Shown: positions 53,189 to 62,051 of the stretch, piece by piece
Layout: the number at the start of each line of letters is the position of its first letter
How positions within the stretch are numbered: position 1 is the stretch's first letter
From: Epibacterium ulvae
Lineage (GTDB): Bacteria > Pseudomonadota > Alphaproteobacteria > Rhodobacterales > Rhodobacteraceae
Reading direction: 5' to 3'
Assembly (NCBI RefSeq): GCF_900102795.1
Contig: NZ_FMWG01000006.1
Location: 62,001 to 126,000 of the forward strand
DNA length: 64,000 nt
Notes under the pieces: model-generated
Databases searched by the model: none
What the model was told of the DNA's origin: nothing
What the model saw: only the letters and a program-made list of their open reading frames with translations
Program-made: the position numbers and the translations under genes

Positions 53189-53950
53189 TCAGAAAGCGGC
53201 GCGAGGCTGGCGCAAAAAGGTCAAATCACGCAGAATGATTTCATTCATTTCCGCCGCTTCAAAGATCAGGTCTACCCAGATTTTTTCCAATCGATTTTCA
53301 TTCAGACTGGTATAGGCAAGATCAAATTCTACTTTGATGTCTTCGTCATCTAACGGTAGCTCACGCACCAATTGTTCCGTGTTTGGGCCGTGTTTGATGT
53401 TGAGGCGGATAAAAATCTGTAATGGTTTTTCAAATTCCACAATACTGTTGACGCGCAGGATATGCTCTTTGGTGAGGCCGGTCAGCGCAGTTTCAGGCAG
53501 ATCAATGGCCAGGCTCAGGAACGATCCATCAAATTTGAAAACATCCAGTCGCAGCCCAAAGGGGGCAATATCCGCAGCGCGCCGGTTGCGTAATTGCCGC
53601 AGGGTCAGCTCGGATGTGCTGCAGTCATGAAAGATCTGAACGCCGTCGCCAAGCTGCGCTTTTGTGCTGACAGAAGAGATACCGCGTATTTCCAAAGGGC
53701 TGCGCCAGAGGGCAGGGCGCCAGCTCCAATCGGTGCCATGCGGGCGCGCGAATGCGTTTGTGCCGGTTTGCGGCAACGCAAGGCGGGTATCCGCAGTAAA
53801 GAGGAATCGATCTAGCTGTTGACGGAGCAGGCGCGCCTTATCCCGGATGCGGCGGAGTTCGGGAAGGGAGCGCTTGGTTGCCATGTCCGCTTCAGAACGC
53901 CAATGATGCAAGCTGCGCCGGAATAACAGCCAATTGAGCCTATGCCCCAT
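53189..53950 (-). CDS. DUF6478 family protein
   Basis: A 253-residue protein that I recognise as the Rhodobacterales DUF6478 family, on the basis of LRLDVFKFDGSFLSLAIDLP and the GISSVSTKAQLGDGVQIFHDC stretch. Function unknown; the fold looks beta-rich. ATG 53950 has a GAGGG site four bases upstream; a second in-frame ATG lies at 53884. Upstream of, and likely co-transcribed with, the coiled-coil protein. Confidence 0.75.
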   Translation of the reverse strand: MGHRLNWLLFRRSLHHWRSEADMATKRSLPELRRIRDKARLLRQQLDRFLFTADTRLALPQTGTNAFARPHGTDWSWRPALWRSPLEIRGISSVSTKAQLGDGVQIFHDCSTSELTLRQLRNRRAADIAPFGLRLDVFKFDGSFLSLAIDLPETALTGLTKEHILRVNSIVEFEKPLQIFIRLNIKHGPNTEQLVRELPLDDEDIKVEFDLAYTSLNENRLEKIWVDLIFEAAEMNEIILRDLTFLRQPRAAF

Positions 53951-54095
53951 GTTGCCCTCAAAGTGATGCAGCCGATCTGACTGTTGGAAGTGATTTTACT
54001 TAAATTAGCGAAGGACGTGTTGGAAACAAACCAGCAATTTGCTGCTCTGCCCAAGTTTTCCCAAGCGCGAGACTAAGATGATTTGGCAAACGCTT

Positions 54096-54785
54096 TCAAA
54101 GCACAGGGCGCAAACGGGGGCGCAGTACAGCTGCGGCAGTGCTTTTCTGTGCGACGTGATCAGCGTTCTTTGTTTGGGGCGCGCGCGCATTTGATCGTTG
54201 GGCCATCTCGCTTAGCAAAAGCGCGCCTTGTTTGGTCAGAAGGTGGCCGCGATCCGGGGCATAAAGTGTCAGCGCGATCATATGCCTGTGTTGGGTGAAG
54301 ACGCCCCGCCAATGGGTTTGCGCAGCCTGTACCGGATGTGTTGTATCGGCTTTGACCTGGACCAAAGGCAGTGCGAGATCTTCGCGTATGTCAACAATCT
54401 CTCCTGTCGGAACAGCGGCTTTTAAAGCCGCGATGTCAGGCGGCGTTTGATTTTCCGCTAAAGGCGCAACAGAAGCAGTGATGAGCCCAAGATCGCGTGC
54501 ATTGCGTGACTGTGTATTTGCAGAAAGCACGTCGCAGCGCGCCAAGAGCGCAAAACCATTCTCGCGGGTCTCTGCCAGAGTTTCACGGTCAAAACAAAAT
54601 CCTGCCGGGGCAGATAAGACAACATTTTCCTCGGCAAACCGAATTGTTGTAAGCCCTGTTGCATGAGATCGAGAAGGCGATTCTGTCGTTGCAAAGGAGA
54701 GCCCTGTCGACTGCAGGCAGCCGCTGAGCGCAATGATTGCGCCAATCTGTCCGGTCAGCTTGGTAAAATTCAGAATGCGGCGCAC
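54096..54785 (-). CDS. Putative lipoprotein of unknown function
   Basis: A 229-residue protein starting with GTG. A lipobox is visible at LSGC after a hydrophobic GQIGAIIA stretch, so it is probably lipidated and exported. The body (FAEENVVLSAPAGFCFD, LITASVAPLAENQ, HRHMIALTLYAP) matches no family I know; the C-terminus is polar and Arg-rich. Divergent from accD by 236 bp. Confidence 0.7.
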   Translation of the reverse strand: MRRILNFTKLTGQIGAIIALSGCLQSTGLSFATTESPSRSHATGLTTIRFAEENVVLSAPAGFCFDRETLAETRENGFALLARCDVLSANTQSRNARDLGLITASVAPLAENQTPPDIAALKAAVPTGEIVDIREDLALPLVQVKADTTHPVQAAQTHWRGVFTQHRHMIALTLYAPDRGHLLTKQGALLLSEMAQRSNARAPQTKNADHVAQKSTAAAVLRPRLRPVL

Positions 54786-55021
54786 GTCTCTGTCCCTTGG
54801 GCTTTTTGAATAAAATCATATGGTAAGTGATGTGTGTCACACAAGAACGGAGTTGGCGGAACTGAGACATCAGGTTCCAAAGCACCGCCATTGTCTTCGG
54901 AAGGGTCGGTGCAAGTGGCGAAATTCCCCGCGTCGAGGCTATTTGGAGGGCAGGCGTTGATTGCAATTGCAGACAAGGCAGCTTATTTGATGGCCGAAAC
55001 AGCACCGAGCGAAAGCAAGCA

Positions 55022-55981
55022 ATGAACTGGATCAACAACTACGTCCGGCCGCGGATCAACTCAATCTTTTCGCGCCGCGAAGTCCCTGAGAATTTGTGGA
55101 AGAAATGCGGTGAGTGCGGCACCATGCTGTTTCACCGTGAGCTGAGTGACAATCAGATGGTGTGCACCAATTGCGGGCACCATATGCATATCACGCCACG
55201 TGCCCGGTTTGAGGCGCTGTTTGATGGCGGTGTTTTCACCGAAGTGGACGTGCCTGAGCCGATCACGGATCCGCTGAAGTTCAAGGACCAAAAGAAATAT
55301 CCCGACCGGATGAAGGCTGCCCAAAAGAAAACCGGTGAAGAAGAGGCCATGCTGGTCGCTGCCGGTGAAATTGGACGCACGCCTATTGTCGCTGCTGCGC
55401 AGGATTTTTCCTTTATGGGTGGCTCCATGGGGATGTATGTGGGCAATGCCATCATTGCGGCGGCTGAGGAGGCGGTGAAATTGCATCGTCCTTTGGTGCT
55501 GTTCTCTGCTGCAGGTGGCGCGCGCATGCAGGAAGGTATTCTGTCTTTGATGCAGATGCCCCGTACCACCGTGGCTGTGCAGATGCTGAAAGAGGCGGGA
55601 CTGCCCTATATCGTGGTTCTGACCCACCCCACTACGGGTGGTGTGACCGCCTCATATGCAATGCTTGGGGATGTGCATATTTCAGAACCCAATGCATTGA
55701 TCTGTTTTGCAGGACCACGCGTGATTGAACAGACCATTCGGGAAAAATTGCCCGAAGGCTTCCAACGCGCAGAATATCTGCTGGATCACGGGATGTTGGA
55801 CCGCGTCACGCCACGTACTGAATTGCGGGATGAGCTGATCACCATCACACGTATGATGATGGGGCTGCCGCCGCAGATCGTTGGGGATCTGCCTGCACCG
55901 GACGAGGCTGCTGCGCCAGATCCTGCGCCTGTGGAGGCGGCATCTGAAGCGGTTGAAGAGACCGCACAGACGAGCAGCTGA
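55022..55981 (+). CDS. accD: Acetyl-CoA carboxylase carboxyltransferase subunit beta
   Basis: A 319-residue carboxyltransferase subunit for malonyl-CoA synthesis. The zinc ribbon is CGECG (Cys29, Cys32) and CTNCG (Cys48, Cys51); the crotonase-like core contains [29 protein letters not shown] and [12 protein letters not shown] Pro/Ala/Glu tail of about 30 residues is added. Precedes folC as in most alphaproteobacteria, with a terminator hairpin between them. Confidence 0.97.
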   Translation: MNWINNYVRPRINSIFSRREVPENLWKKCGECGTMLFHRELSDNQMVCTNCGHHMHITPRARFEALFDGGVFTEVDVPEPITDPLKFKDQKKYPDRMKAAQKKTGEEEAMLVAAGEIGRTPIVAAAQDFSFMGGSMGMYVGNAIIAAAEEAVKLHRPLVLFSAAGGARMQEGILSLMQMPRTTVAVQMLKEAGLPYIVVLTHPTTGGVTASYAMLGDVHISEPNALICFAGPRVIEQTIREKLPEGFQRAEYLLDHGMLDRVTPRTELRDELITITRMMMGLPPQIVGDLPAPDEAAAPDPAPVEAASEAVEETAQTSS

Positions 55982-56002
55982 TCGTTTTGAATATCATTTA
56001 AT

Positions 56003-56039
56003 AAAACAGCCCGTTTCCTATTCAGGGGCGGGCTGTTTT
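56003..56039 (+). terminator. Terminator hairpin between accD and folC
   Basis: An 11-bp perfect stem AAAACAGCCCG/CGGGCTGTTTT with a 15-base loop; the right arm's TTTT serves as the T-run. It lies 22 bp after accD and 47 bp before folC, so it may only reduce read-through. Confidence 0.85.
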
Positions 56040-56085
56040 CACATTGTCCGCGTGTGAGGCGCGTAACCAGCTGTCAGAGGCATAT

Positions 56086-57360
56086 ATGACCGCATCTTCT
56101 TCCTCCGATCAGATCCTGGCCCGTATGATGGCACTGCATCCAAAGATCATTGATTTGACGCTTGACCGCGTCTGGCGTCTGCTGGCTGCGTTGGAAAACC
56201 CACAGGAAACATTGCCCCCGGTCATCCATATTGCCGGCACCAATGGCAAAGGATCGACACAGGCGATGATCCGGGCTGGTCTGGAGGGCTGGGGAAAATC
56301 GGTGCATGCCTATACCTCCCCGCACTTAGCCCGTTTTCATGAACGCATTCGACTGGCGGGTGAACTGATCACAGAAGCGCATCTGACGGACATTCTGGAC
56401 GAATGTTACGCGAAAAATGGCGGCGAAAATATCACCTATTTCGAGATCACCACAGTTGCAGGTCTGTTGGCGTTTTCCAGAATGCCAGCGGATTTCACAT
56501 TGCTTGAGGTTGGTCTGGGGGGGCGTTTGGATGCCACCAATGTGGTTACACCAGAGGTTTCGGTGATCACGCCGATCTCGATCGATCACGAACAGTTCTT
56601 GGGCGATACGATTGCCAAGATTGCGGCAGAAAAAGCGGGGATTATCAAACGCGGAGTGCCGGTGATTGTGGGTCCGCAGCCAGAGGATGCGCTGGAGGTG
56701 ATTGAGGCCACGGCGCAGAGACTGGGCGCACCCGTGATTGCCTATGGCCAGCACTGGCATGTCTATGAAGAGCGGGGGCGTCTGGTGTATCAGGATGAGC
56801 GCGGCCTGTTGGACCTGCCTCTGCCGAACTTGCTAGGGGCACATCAGATCCAGAATGCCGGGGCCGCGCTTGCGGTCTTGCGCCATCTTGGGGCGGATGA
56901 AACCGCCTGTGAGGCGGCCATGACAGAGGCGAGTTGGCCTGCCCGCATGCAGCGGTTGCAAAAGGGGCCTTTGGTTGAGACAGCTGGCGCGGCCGAGCTT
57001 TGGCTGGATGGCGGTCACAATGCAGCGGCGGGCCAGGCTTTGGCAGCGGTTCTGGCGGGGCTGCCCAAACGCCCAACGCATTTGATCTGCGGGATGCTGA
57101 ACACCAAAGATGTGAGCGGGTATTTGCGCCCTCTGGCGGCACAGGCTGATCGCCTGATTGCGGTTACGATCCCGGAGGAAGTGAATACGCTGCCTGCTGA
57201 GGCCACCTGTGATGCGGCACGCGCGGTGGGTTTAAACGCAGAGACTGCTGCGGATGTTAATGCTGCGCTAGAGGCGATTGTGGCCCAGACGCCGGAAGCG
57301 CGTGTGCTCATCTGTGGATCGCTCTATCTGGCGGGGCATATTCTGCGGCAAAACAGCTGA
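56086..57360 (+). CDS. folC: Bifunctional folylpolyglutamate/dihydrofolate synthase
   Basis: A 424-residue Mur-ligase-type enzyme that adds glutamate to folates and makes dihydrofolate. P-loop GTNGKGST at 51-58, then AYTSPHLARFHERI, EVGLGGRLDATNV, ISIDHEQFLGDTI and the late WLDGGHNAAAGQ. ATG 56086 with AGAGG upstream was preferred to one 42 bases earlier. Follows accD; its end is followed by the second copy of the structured repeat. Confidence 0.96.
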   Translation: MTASSSSDQILARMMALHPKIIDLTLDRVWRLLAALENPQETLPPVIHIAGTNGKGSTQAMIRAGLEGWGKSVHAYTSPHLARFHERIRLAGELITEAHLTDILDECYAKNGGENITYFEITTVAGLLAFSRMPADFTLLEVGLGGRLDATNVVTPEVSVITPISIDHEQFLGDTIAKIAAEKAGIIKRGVPVIVGPQPEDALEVIEATAQRLGAPVIAYGQHWHVYEERGRLVYQDERGLLDLPLPNLLGAHQIQNAGAALAVLRHLGADETACEAAMTEASWPARMQRLQKGPLVETAGAAELWLDGGHNAAAGQALAAVLAGLPKRPTHLICGMLNTKDVSGYLRPLAAQADRLIAVTIPEEVNTLPAEATCDAARAVGLNAETAADVNAALEAIVAQTPEARVLICGSLYLAGHILRQNS

Positions 57361-57382
57361 TGTTGCCCCCGGCCGCAAGCGA

Positions 57383-57454
57383 GGGCTCCCGCCCGGCTGC
57401 GATCTGAAGATCTTATCCCGTTGGGCCAAGCGCCGCTGGCGCGGCGCGGTTGGG
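57383..57454. repeat. Structured intergenic element, copy 2 (short)
   Basis: Between the convergent folC and zapE genes. It shares with copy 1 the order GGGCTCCCGCC, a small hairpin (GATCT/AGATC), CCGTTGGGC, a GC-rich hairpin (GCGCCGC/GCGGCGC with TGGC loop, 57430-57447) and GGCGCGGTTGG. The 20-mer CCCGTTGGGCCAAGCGCCGC at 57417-57436 also appears exactly, inverted, at 40715-40734. Small stems differ in sequence from copy 1 but stay paired. Confidence 0.7.
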
Positions 57455-57463
57455 GTTTCTTAC

Positions 57464-58534
57464 TTAGAGCCTGCCCCAATCCCGGTCCTGCATTTCGCGC
57501 AGACGGCTGGCTGTACGTTCAAATTCAAACGCGCCATCGCCCTCAACATAAAGAAATTCTGGCGCAGCTGCGGCGGAGCAGATTAGCCGGACCTTGGCCT
57601 CATAGAGGGCATCAATGAGGGTCACAAAGCGTTTTGCTTCGTTGAAATTGCTGCGGCTGAGTTGGGGAATGTCTTCGAGGATCAACACTTTGACGGCATC
57701 TGCGACGGCCAGATAATCTCCGGGACCCAGCATCTTGCCGCAAAGATCAAAGAAACTTGCACGGGCCACCCCATTGCGGAAGGCAGGCAGGGTTACCTCA
57801 CGTCCTTTGACCTCTAGGATCAACGGTTCAGCAGGGCCGCCGGATAGATCTGACCAGATATCAGACAGTTGCTGGCGTGTGGTGGCGTTGATCGGGGTGA
57901 AATAGACATCCGACCCTGTGAGGCGATCTTGCCGGTAGTCCGTGGGCGAGATCATCTCCCAGACTTCCATCTTGTCTTTGATCAGGTCAATGAAGGGCAG
58001 GAAAAGCTGGCGGTTCAACCCGTCTTTATAAAGGTCGTCTGGCACCCGGTTGGAGGTTGTGATCACGGTGACGCCAGCCGCAAACAGAGCTTCAAACAAA
58101 CGACCGACGATCATTGCGTCGGTGATATCGGTGATCTGCATTTCATCAAAAGCCAAGAGGCGCACGGATTGTGCCACCTCTTTGGCAACGGGAGCCAGCG
58201 CGTCTTCGATATTGTTCTGGCGCGCTTCATGCATCTTCGCATGGATTTCCTGCATGAAGGCGTGAAAATGCACGCGTCGCGCAGGAATGCCACCCAGACT
58301 GTCCACAAAGAGATCCATCAACATGGATTTGCCGCGACCGACACCGCCCCAAAGATACAGGCCTTTTGGCGCAGGGGAGGGGGTGTTGCGTCGAAACAGG
58401 CCACGTTTGACCGGAGGCGCTTTGAGCGCGGTGCCGATGCGGTCAAATTCAGGCAAAACAGCCTCTTGCGCGGGGTCTGTGCGCAGCGTGTTTGCGTCTA
58501 TTTTGGCTTTGTATAAGGTCTGAAGGTCGGTCAT
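57464..58534 (-). CDS. zapE: Cell division protein ZapE (AFG1-like ATPase)
   Basis: A 356-residue AFG1/ZapE ATPase: Walker A GGVGRGKS (63-70) after KGLYLWG, then RVHFHAFMQEIHAKMHEARQ, Walker B RLLAFDEMQITDITDAMI and TSNRVPDDLYKDGLNRQLF. In E. coli ZapE modulates the FtsZ ring; in mitochondria the homologue handles protein quality control. Convergent with folC across the structured repeat. Confidence 0.94.
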   Translation of the reverse strand: MTDLQTLYKAKIDANTLRTDPAQEAVLPEFDRIGTALKAPPVKRGLFRRNTPSPAPKGLYLWGGVGRGKSMLMDLFVDSLGGIPARRVHFHAFMQEIHAKMHEARQNNIEDALAPVAKEVAQSVRLLAFDEMQITDITDAMIVGRLFEALFAAGVTVITTSNRVPDDLYKDGLNRQLFLPFIDLIKDKMEVWEMISPTDYRQDRLTGSDVYFTPINATTRQQLSDIWSDLSGGPAEPLILEVKGREVTLPAFRNGVARASFFDLCGKMLGPGDYLAVADAVKVLILEDIPQLSRSNFNEAKRFVTLIDALYEAKVRLICSAAAAPEFLYVEGDGAFEFERTASRLREMQDRDWGRL

Positions 58535-58690
58535 GGCGTAGGGATAACGCGGTCGATCGGGGATGAAAAGCTTTCTGCGCCCGCCACAGGATCACGTATC
58601 AGTTTTTCTTAAGTCTGTGTTCAGAAGCTTTGATTTGACCTGCTGCCGCTGCGCGGTCAGACATAAGCAGGCTGTCTGGAGACCTTTGAA

Positions 58691-59929
58691 ATGCCAAGTC
58701 GCGTGCCTTTGTTTACGCCTGTTTTGATCGTGGGCTGTATTATTATCATGATCAGTTTCGCAGTGCGGGCCTCTTTTGGGGTGTTTCAAATTCCAATCGC
58801 AGAAGAGTTTCAGTGGCCCCGTACAGAGTTTTCGCTGGCGATTGCGATTCAAAACCTTGCCTGGGGTATTGGCCAGCCGATTTTTGGTGCGGTCGCCGAA
58901 AAGATTGGTGACAGAAAAGCAATTATCATCGGTGCGATTATATACGCGGCTGGATTGGTGCTGAGCGCAGGTGCCACAACCCCGTTTGAAATGCAGGCCT
59001 ATGAATGGCTGGTTGGGTTTGGCATTGCGGGTACTGGTTTTGGTGTTGTGCTGGCTGTGGTGGGGCGCGCAAGTGCGGCACAGCATCGCTCGATGTCGCT
59101 TGCGATTGTCACGGCGGCAGGCTCTGCCGGGCAGATCATTGGGGCCCCAACCGCCGAAGCCCTGTTGGGCTGGATGTCGTGGCAAATGGTTTTTGTGGTC
59201 TTTGCGGGTGTCGTTCTGGCCCTGATTTTGACTTTACCTTTGATGAAAGCGCCTCAGATGGCGAGCCAGGATGAGCTGGAAGAAAGCTTGGGAGCGATCC
59301 TCGTTAAGGCCTTCAAAGACCCCAGCTATACACTGATTTTTCTAGGCTTTTTCAGTTGCGGATATCAGTTGGCCTTTATCACAGCGCATTTTCCCGCCTT
59401 TGTGACTGAAATGTGTGGGCCGATCATGCCCGGTGGGCTGCTACACGGTCTGGGCATCACAACGACATCGGCGCTAGGCGCGGTGTCCATCGCGTTGATT
59501 GGAGCAGCCAATATCTGCGGAACCCTGTTGGCGGGCTGGGCTGGAAAACGCTACAGCAAGAAATATCTTCTGGCAGGGATTTATCTGGCGCGCACCGTTG
59601 TTGCTGGCGCGTTTATCCTGCTGCCTATTACACCGCTATCAGTGATTGTTTTTTCTATCGTCATGGGGTCGTTGTGGCTGGCCACTGTGCCGCTGACGTC
59701 GGGTTTGGTGGCCCATATCTACGGGCTGCGCTATATGGGAACGCTTTATGGCATCGTCTTCTTCAGTCATCAGCTGGGCGGCTTTATGGGTGTTTGGCTG
59801 GGCGGACGTATGTATGACGTCTATGGAGACTACACCCTTGTGTGGTGGATTGGCGTCGCCGTCGGGGCCTTTAGCGCGATTGTGCATTTGCCGATACGAG
59901 AGAAGCCTTTGGTCGCTGCTGCTGCCTGA
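58691..59929 (+). CDS. MFS transporter (monocarboxylate-type)
   Basis: A 412-residue major facilitator with 12 hydrophobic segments: MISFAVRASFGVFQIPIAEE in the first helix pair, then PRTEFSLAIAIQNLAWGIGQP and GLRYMGTLYGIVFFSHQLGG, typical of the group with OxlT- or MCT-like members. The substrate is unknown. It starts 156 bp from zapE (divergent) and ends 12 bp before the convergent cyclodeaminase-like gene. Confidence 0.9.
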   Translation: MPSRVPLFTPVLIVGCIIIMISFAVRASFGVFQIPIAEEFQWPRTEFSLAIAIQNLAWGIGQPIFGAVAEKIGDRKAIIIGAIIYAAGLVLSAGATTPFEMQAYEWLVGFGIAGTGFGVVLAVVGRASAAQHRSMSLAIVTAAGSAGQIIGAPTAEALLGWMSWQMVFVVFAGVVLALILTLPLMKAPQMASQDELEESLGAILVKAFKDPSYTLIFLGFFSCGYQLAFITAHFPAFVTEMCGPIMPGGLLHGLGITTTSALGAVSIALIGAANICGTLLAGWAGKRYSKKYLLAGIYLARTVVAGAFILLPITPLSVIVFSIVMGSLWLATVPLTSGLVAHIYGLRYMGTLYGIVFFSHQLGGFMGVWLGGRMYDVYGDYTLVWWIGVAVGAFSAIVHLPIREKPLVAAAA

Positions 59930-59941
59930 TCCGCATGCATT

Positions 59942-60865
59942 TCAATGGGTGTCTTGGGCCTTCCATAGATCCAGAATATGGCGGCCGGTGATCAGATCCA
60001 GATGCGCACCGCCGCCGTTTTTAAACAGTGTGATTTGATTGGGATCATATTCTGGAAACTGGTCGAGCGCATAGAAATCGGCCCGCACATCGCTGCGCGT
60101 AATCTTGCCTTGCGACAGGGGAATTTTAAATTCCCCGATGTGGTCAAGCGTGGTGTCAAAGCTATCCGTATAGATCTGTGCACGTGACAGAGCCTGGTCA
60201 TCGGTTTCCCGCATGTCTGGGCGGTAGGCACCGATCAGGTTGAGATGCTGCCCCGGACGCAGCCAATCGCCTAAGACAAGTGGCGTAGATGACATCGTGC
60301 AGGTCAAAATAATATCTGCAGCTTCCACAGCGGTGCGTAGATCCGGCACAGCTGCAGTTTCGGGGTATTGCGCTACCAAGGTTTCCGCCTTTGCATTTGT
60401 GCGATTCCAGATTTGGAATTGGGCTTTGGGGTAGCAGGCTGAGAAGGCTTCAATCAGGGAGGCACCCACTGTGCCTGCGCCGACAATGAGAATACGGCGG
60501 CTGTCGGGATTAGCGAGGCGCAACGCACCAAGCAGACTGTCGCCTGCTGTTTTCCATTTGGTAACCAGATGGAAGTCAATCAGGGCTTCGGGCATGCCAT
60601 TTTGATCAGAATAAAGCGTCACCGCGCCGTTCACCATCGGGCTGCCTGTTTTGGGGTTGCCGGGAAAGATCGTGGCCGTTTTCACCGCCATGCCCAGCCC
60701 ATCAATCCAAGCCGCGCGGCTTAATAACGTGTCCTCGCCGCGATATAGAAATGTGTCATCAACTGACGCTTTTGGGTGTTCGTGCCCCTTTGCAAGAGCT
60801 TTGGCAAAGCCGGGCCAGTCCAGCAGGGCTTCGCCCGTTTGAAAATCTACGAACGGCAGACTCAT
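59942..60865 (-). CDS. Ornithine cyclodeaminase/mu-crystallin family protein
   Basis: A 307-residue NAD(P)-dependent enzyme: KTATIFPGNPKTGSPMVNG in the substrate region, Rossmann motif ILIVGAGTVGASLIEAF, and LNLIGAYRPDMRE at the late cofactor site. Relatives include ornithine cyclodeaminase, ketimine reductase, alanine dehydrogenase and N-methyl amino-acid enzymes; the true substrate is open. Overlaps the HAD gene stop by four bases (ATGA). Confidence 0.87.
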   Translation of the reverse strand: MSLPFVDFQTGEALLDWPGFAKALAKGHEHPKASVDDTFLYRGEDTLLSRAAWIDGLGMAVKTATIFPGNPKTGSPMVNGAVTLYSDQNGMPEALIDFHLVTKWKTAGDSLLGALRLANPDSRRILIVGAGTVGASLIEAFSACYPKAQFQIWNRTNAKAETLVAQYPETAAVPDLRTAVEAADIILTCTMSSTPLVLGDWLRPGQHLNLIGAYRPDMRETDDQALSRAQIYTDSFDTTLDHIGEFKIPLSQGKITRSDVRADFYALDQFPEYDPNQITLFKNGGGAHLDLITGRHILDLWKAQDTH

Positions 60866-61482
60866 GCTGCTTCCTCTTTGGTGAGTAGCCCGTCTTGAAC
60901 AAGACGCTCTGCCCAGCCTTCTGGTGTGGTGAACAGATGCGTTTGCCAGCCACGCTTTGCGGCGGCTTCAATATTTTCCGGGCGATCATCCGCAAACAAT
61001 AATTCTGTTGGCGAAACGGCGGTCTCCCGTTCCAGAATTTCATAAATTTCCGCATCGGGTTTGATGCATTTCAGATGGCCCGAGATAAATGCCTGATCAA
61101 ATTCGGTTAGCACCGGATATTCCACCTTGGCGATTTCAAATGTTTCAATCCCGAAATTTGACAACGCAAGGACAGGAATGCCTTTGGCACGCAGTGCCCG
61201 CAAAAGGCGCGCAGAATGTGGAATATCCGGGGTTACCATTTCAATCCAGTGGTCGTGCCACATCATGATTTCACGGGCCCATTCAGGGTGGCGTTCTGCC
61301 AGATCCGTGATGGTTTTTTTGAAGGGCGCACCGCGGTCTACCTCTAGATTGGCGTCGTGCAGGGGCACGCTTTCCAAAAGGGTGATACGTTTGTCTTTGC
61401 CAATTTCACGGTCGTAAAACTGTTCAGGTTCCCAAGCGATCAGAACGCGCCCGATGTCAAAAACGACGGCAGAGATGGTCAT
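60862..61482 (-). CDS. HAD-superfamily hydrolase (YihX-like)
   Basis: A 206-residue HAD protein: the nucleophile is Asp9 in VVFDIGRVLI, with Gly where phosphatases usually have the second Asp, as in YihX-type members; motif II is LALSNFG, motif III Lys in HLKCIKPDAEIY, motif IV LLFADDRPENIEAA. The last motif is intact, so hydrolysis is likely, perhaps of a sugar phosphate or haloacid. Coupled to the cyclodeaminase-like gene. The ATG 61482 is the natural start. Confidence 0.88.
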   Translation of the reverse strand: MTISAVVFDIGRVLIAWEPEQFYDREIGKDKRITLLESVPLHDANLEVDRGAPFKKTITDLAERHPEWAREIMMWHDHWIEMVTPDIPHSARLLRALRAKGIPVLALSNFGIETFEIAKVEYPVLTEFDQAFISGHLKCIKPDAEIYEILERETAVSPTELLFADDRPENIEAAAKRGWQTHLFTTPEGWAERLVQDGLLTKEEAA

Positions 61483-61508
61483 GTGAAAATCCTTTTGAAA
61501 CAAATAAG

Positions 61509-61524
61509 CGGGCTCCAAAGCCCG
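61509..61524 (-). terminator. Hairpin downstream of yaiI
   Basis: CGGGCT/AGCCCG with a 4-base loop lies in the 116-bp gap after yaiI; read leftward it is followed by CTTATTTGTTT. A modest intrinsic terminator for the fghA-sthA-yaiI operon. Confidence 0.6.
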
Positions 61525-61598
61525 TGAATAACGGTGGCGTATCGACGTCTATTCTACAATCATAAACACAAAAGAGCGCCCTAAAAACGCGGATAGAT

Positions 61599-62051
61599 CT
61601 ACCTTTTGGCGGCGCGCAATTCGCGCTCCAACGCATCCAGAAACCGGGACCGGTCCGCTTTGGAAAAGGATTTGCCGCCGCCTTGCATGCCCAAAGGGTT
61701 GGCGGCGCGCAGATCGGCCATCAGATCACGCATGGCCAGCTGTTGGCCGATATTGGCCTCGGTGAACCGTTCCCCGTTGTGGCGCAGCACACGGGCACCA
61801 GCTTCGATGCATTTGGCCGCAAGCGGGATGTCTCCGGTGACCACAACATCGCCCGGCCCGCAGCGCTCAGCGATCCACATATCCGCCACATCTGCGCCCT
61901 GATCCACGATGATGGTTTGCACCAATGGATTTGCTGACGGGCGCAGGCCGCCGTTTGACACCACAAACATAGAGAGGCCGTGGCGGGTGGCGACCCGCTC
62001 GGCCTCTGCTTTGACCGGACAGGCGTCCGCATCAATATAAAGCGCGCTCAC
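61599..62051 (-). CDS. yaiI: YaiI/YqxD family protein (UPF0178)
   Basis: A 150-residue PIN-like protein: [39 protein letters not shown] and [20 protein letters not shown] are the family's markers. Acidic residues suggest a nuclease-like site, but no activity is established. It starts with GTG 62051, overlapping the sthA stop by four bases (GTGA). Confidence 0.92.
   Translation of the reverse strand: MSALYIDADACPVKAEAERVATRHGLSMFVVSNGGLRPSANPLVQTIIVDQGADVADMWIAERCGPGDVVVTGDIPLAAKCIEAGARVLRHNGERFTEANIGQQLAMRDLMADLRAANPLGMQGGGKSFSKADRSRFLDALERELRAAKR

Noticed and set aside
54834-55025. 63-codon frame before accD
   Set aside because: No similarity and no convincing ribosome-binding site; lies in the divergent promoter region.
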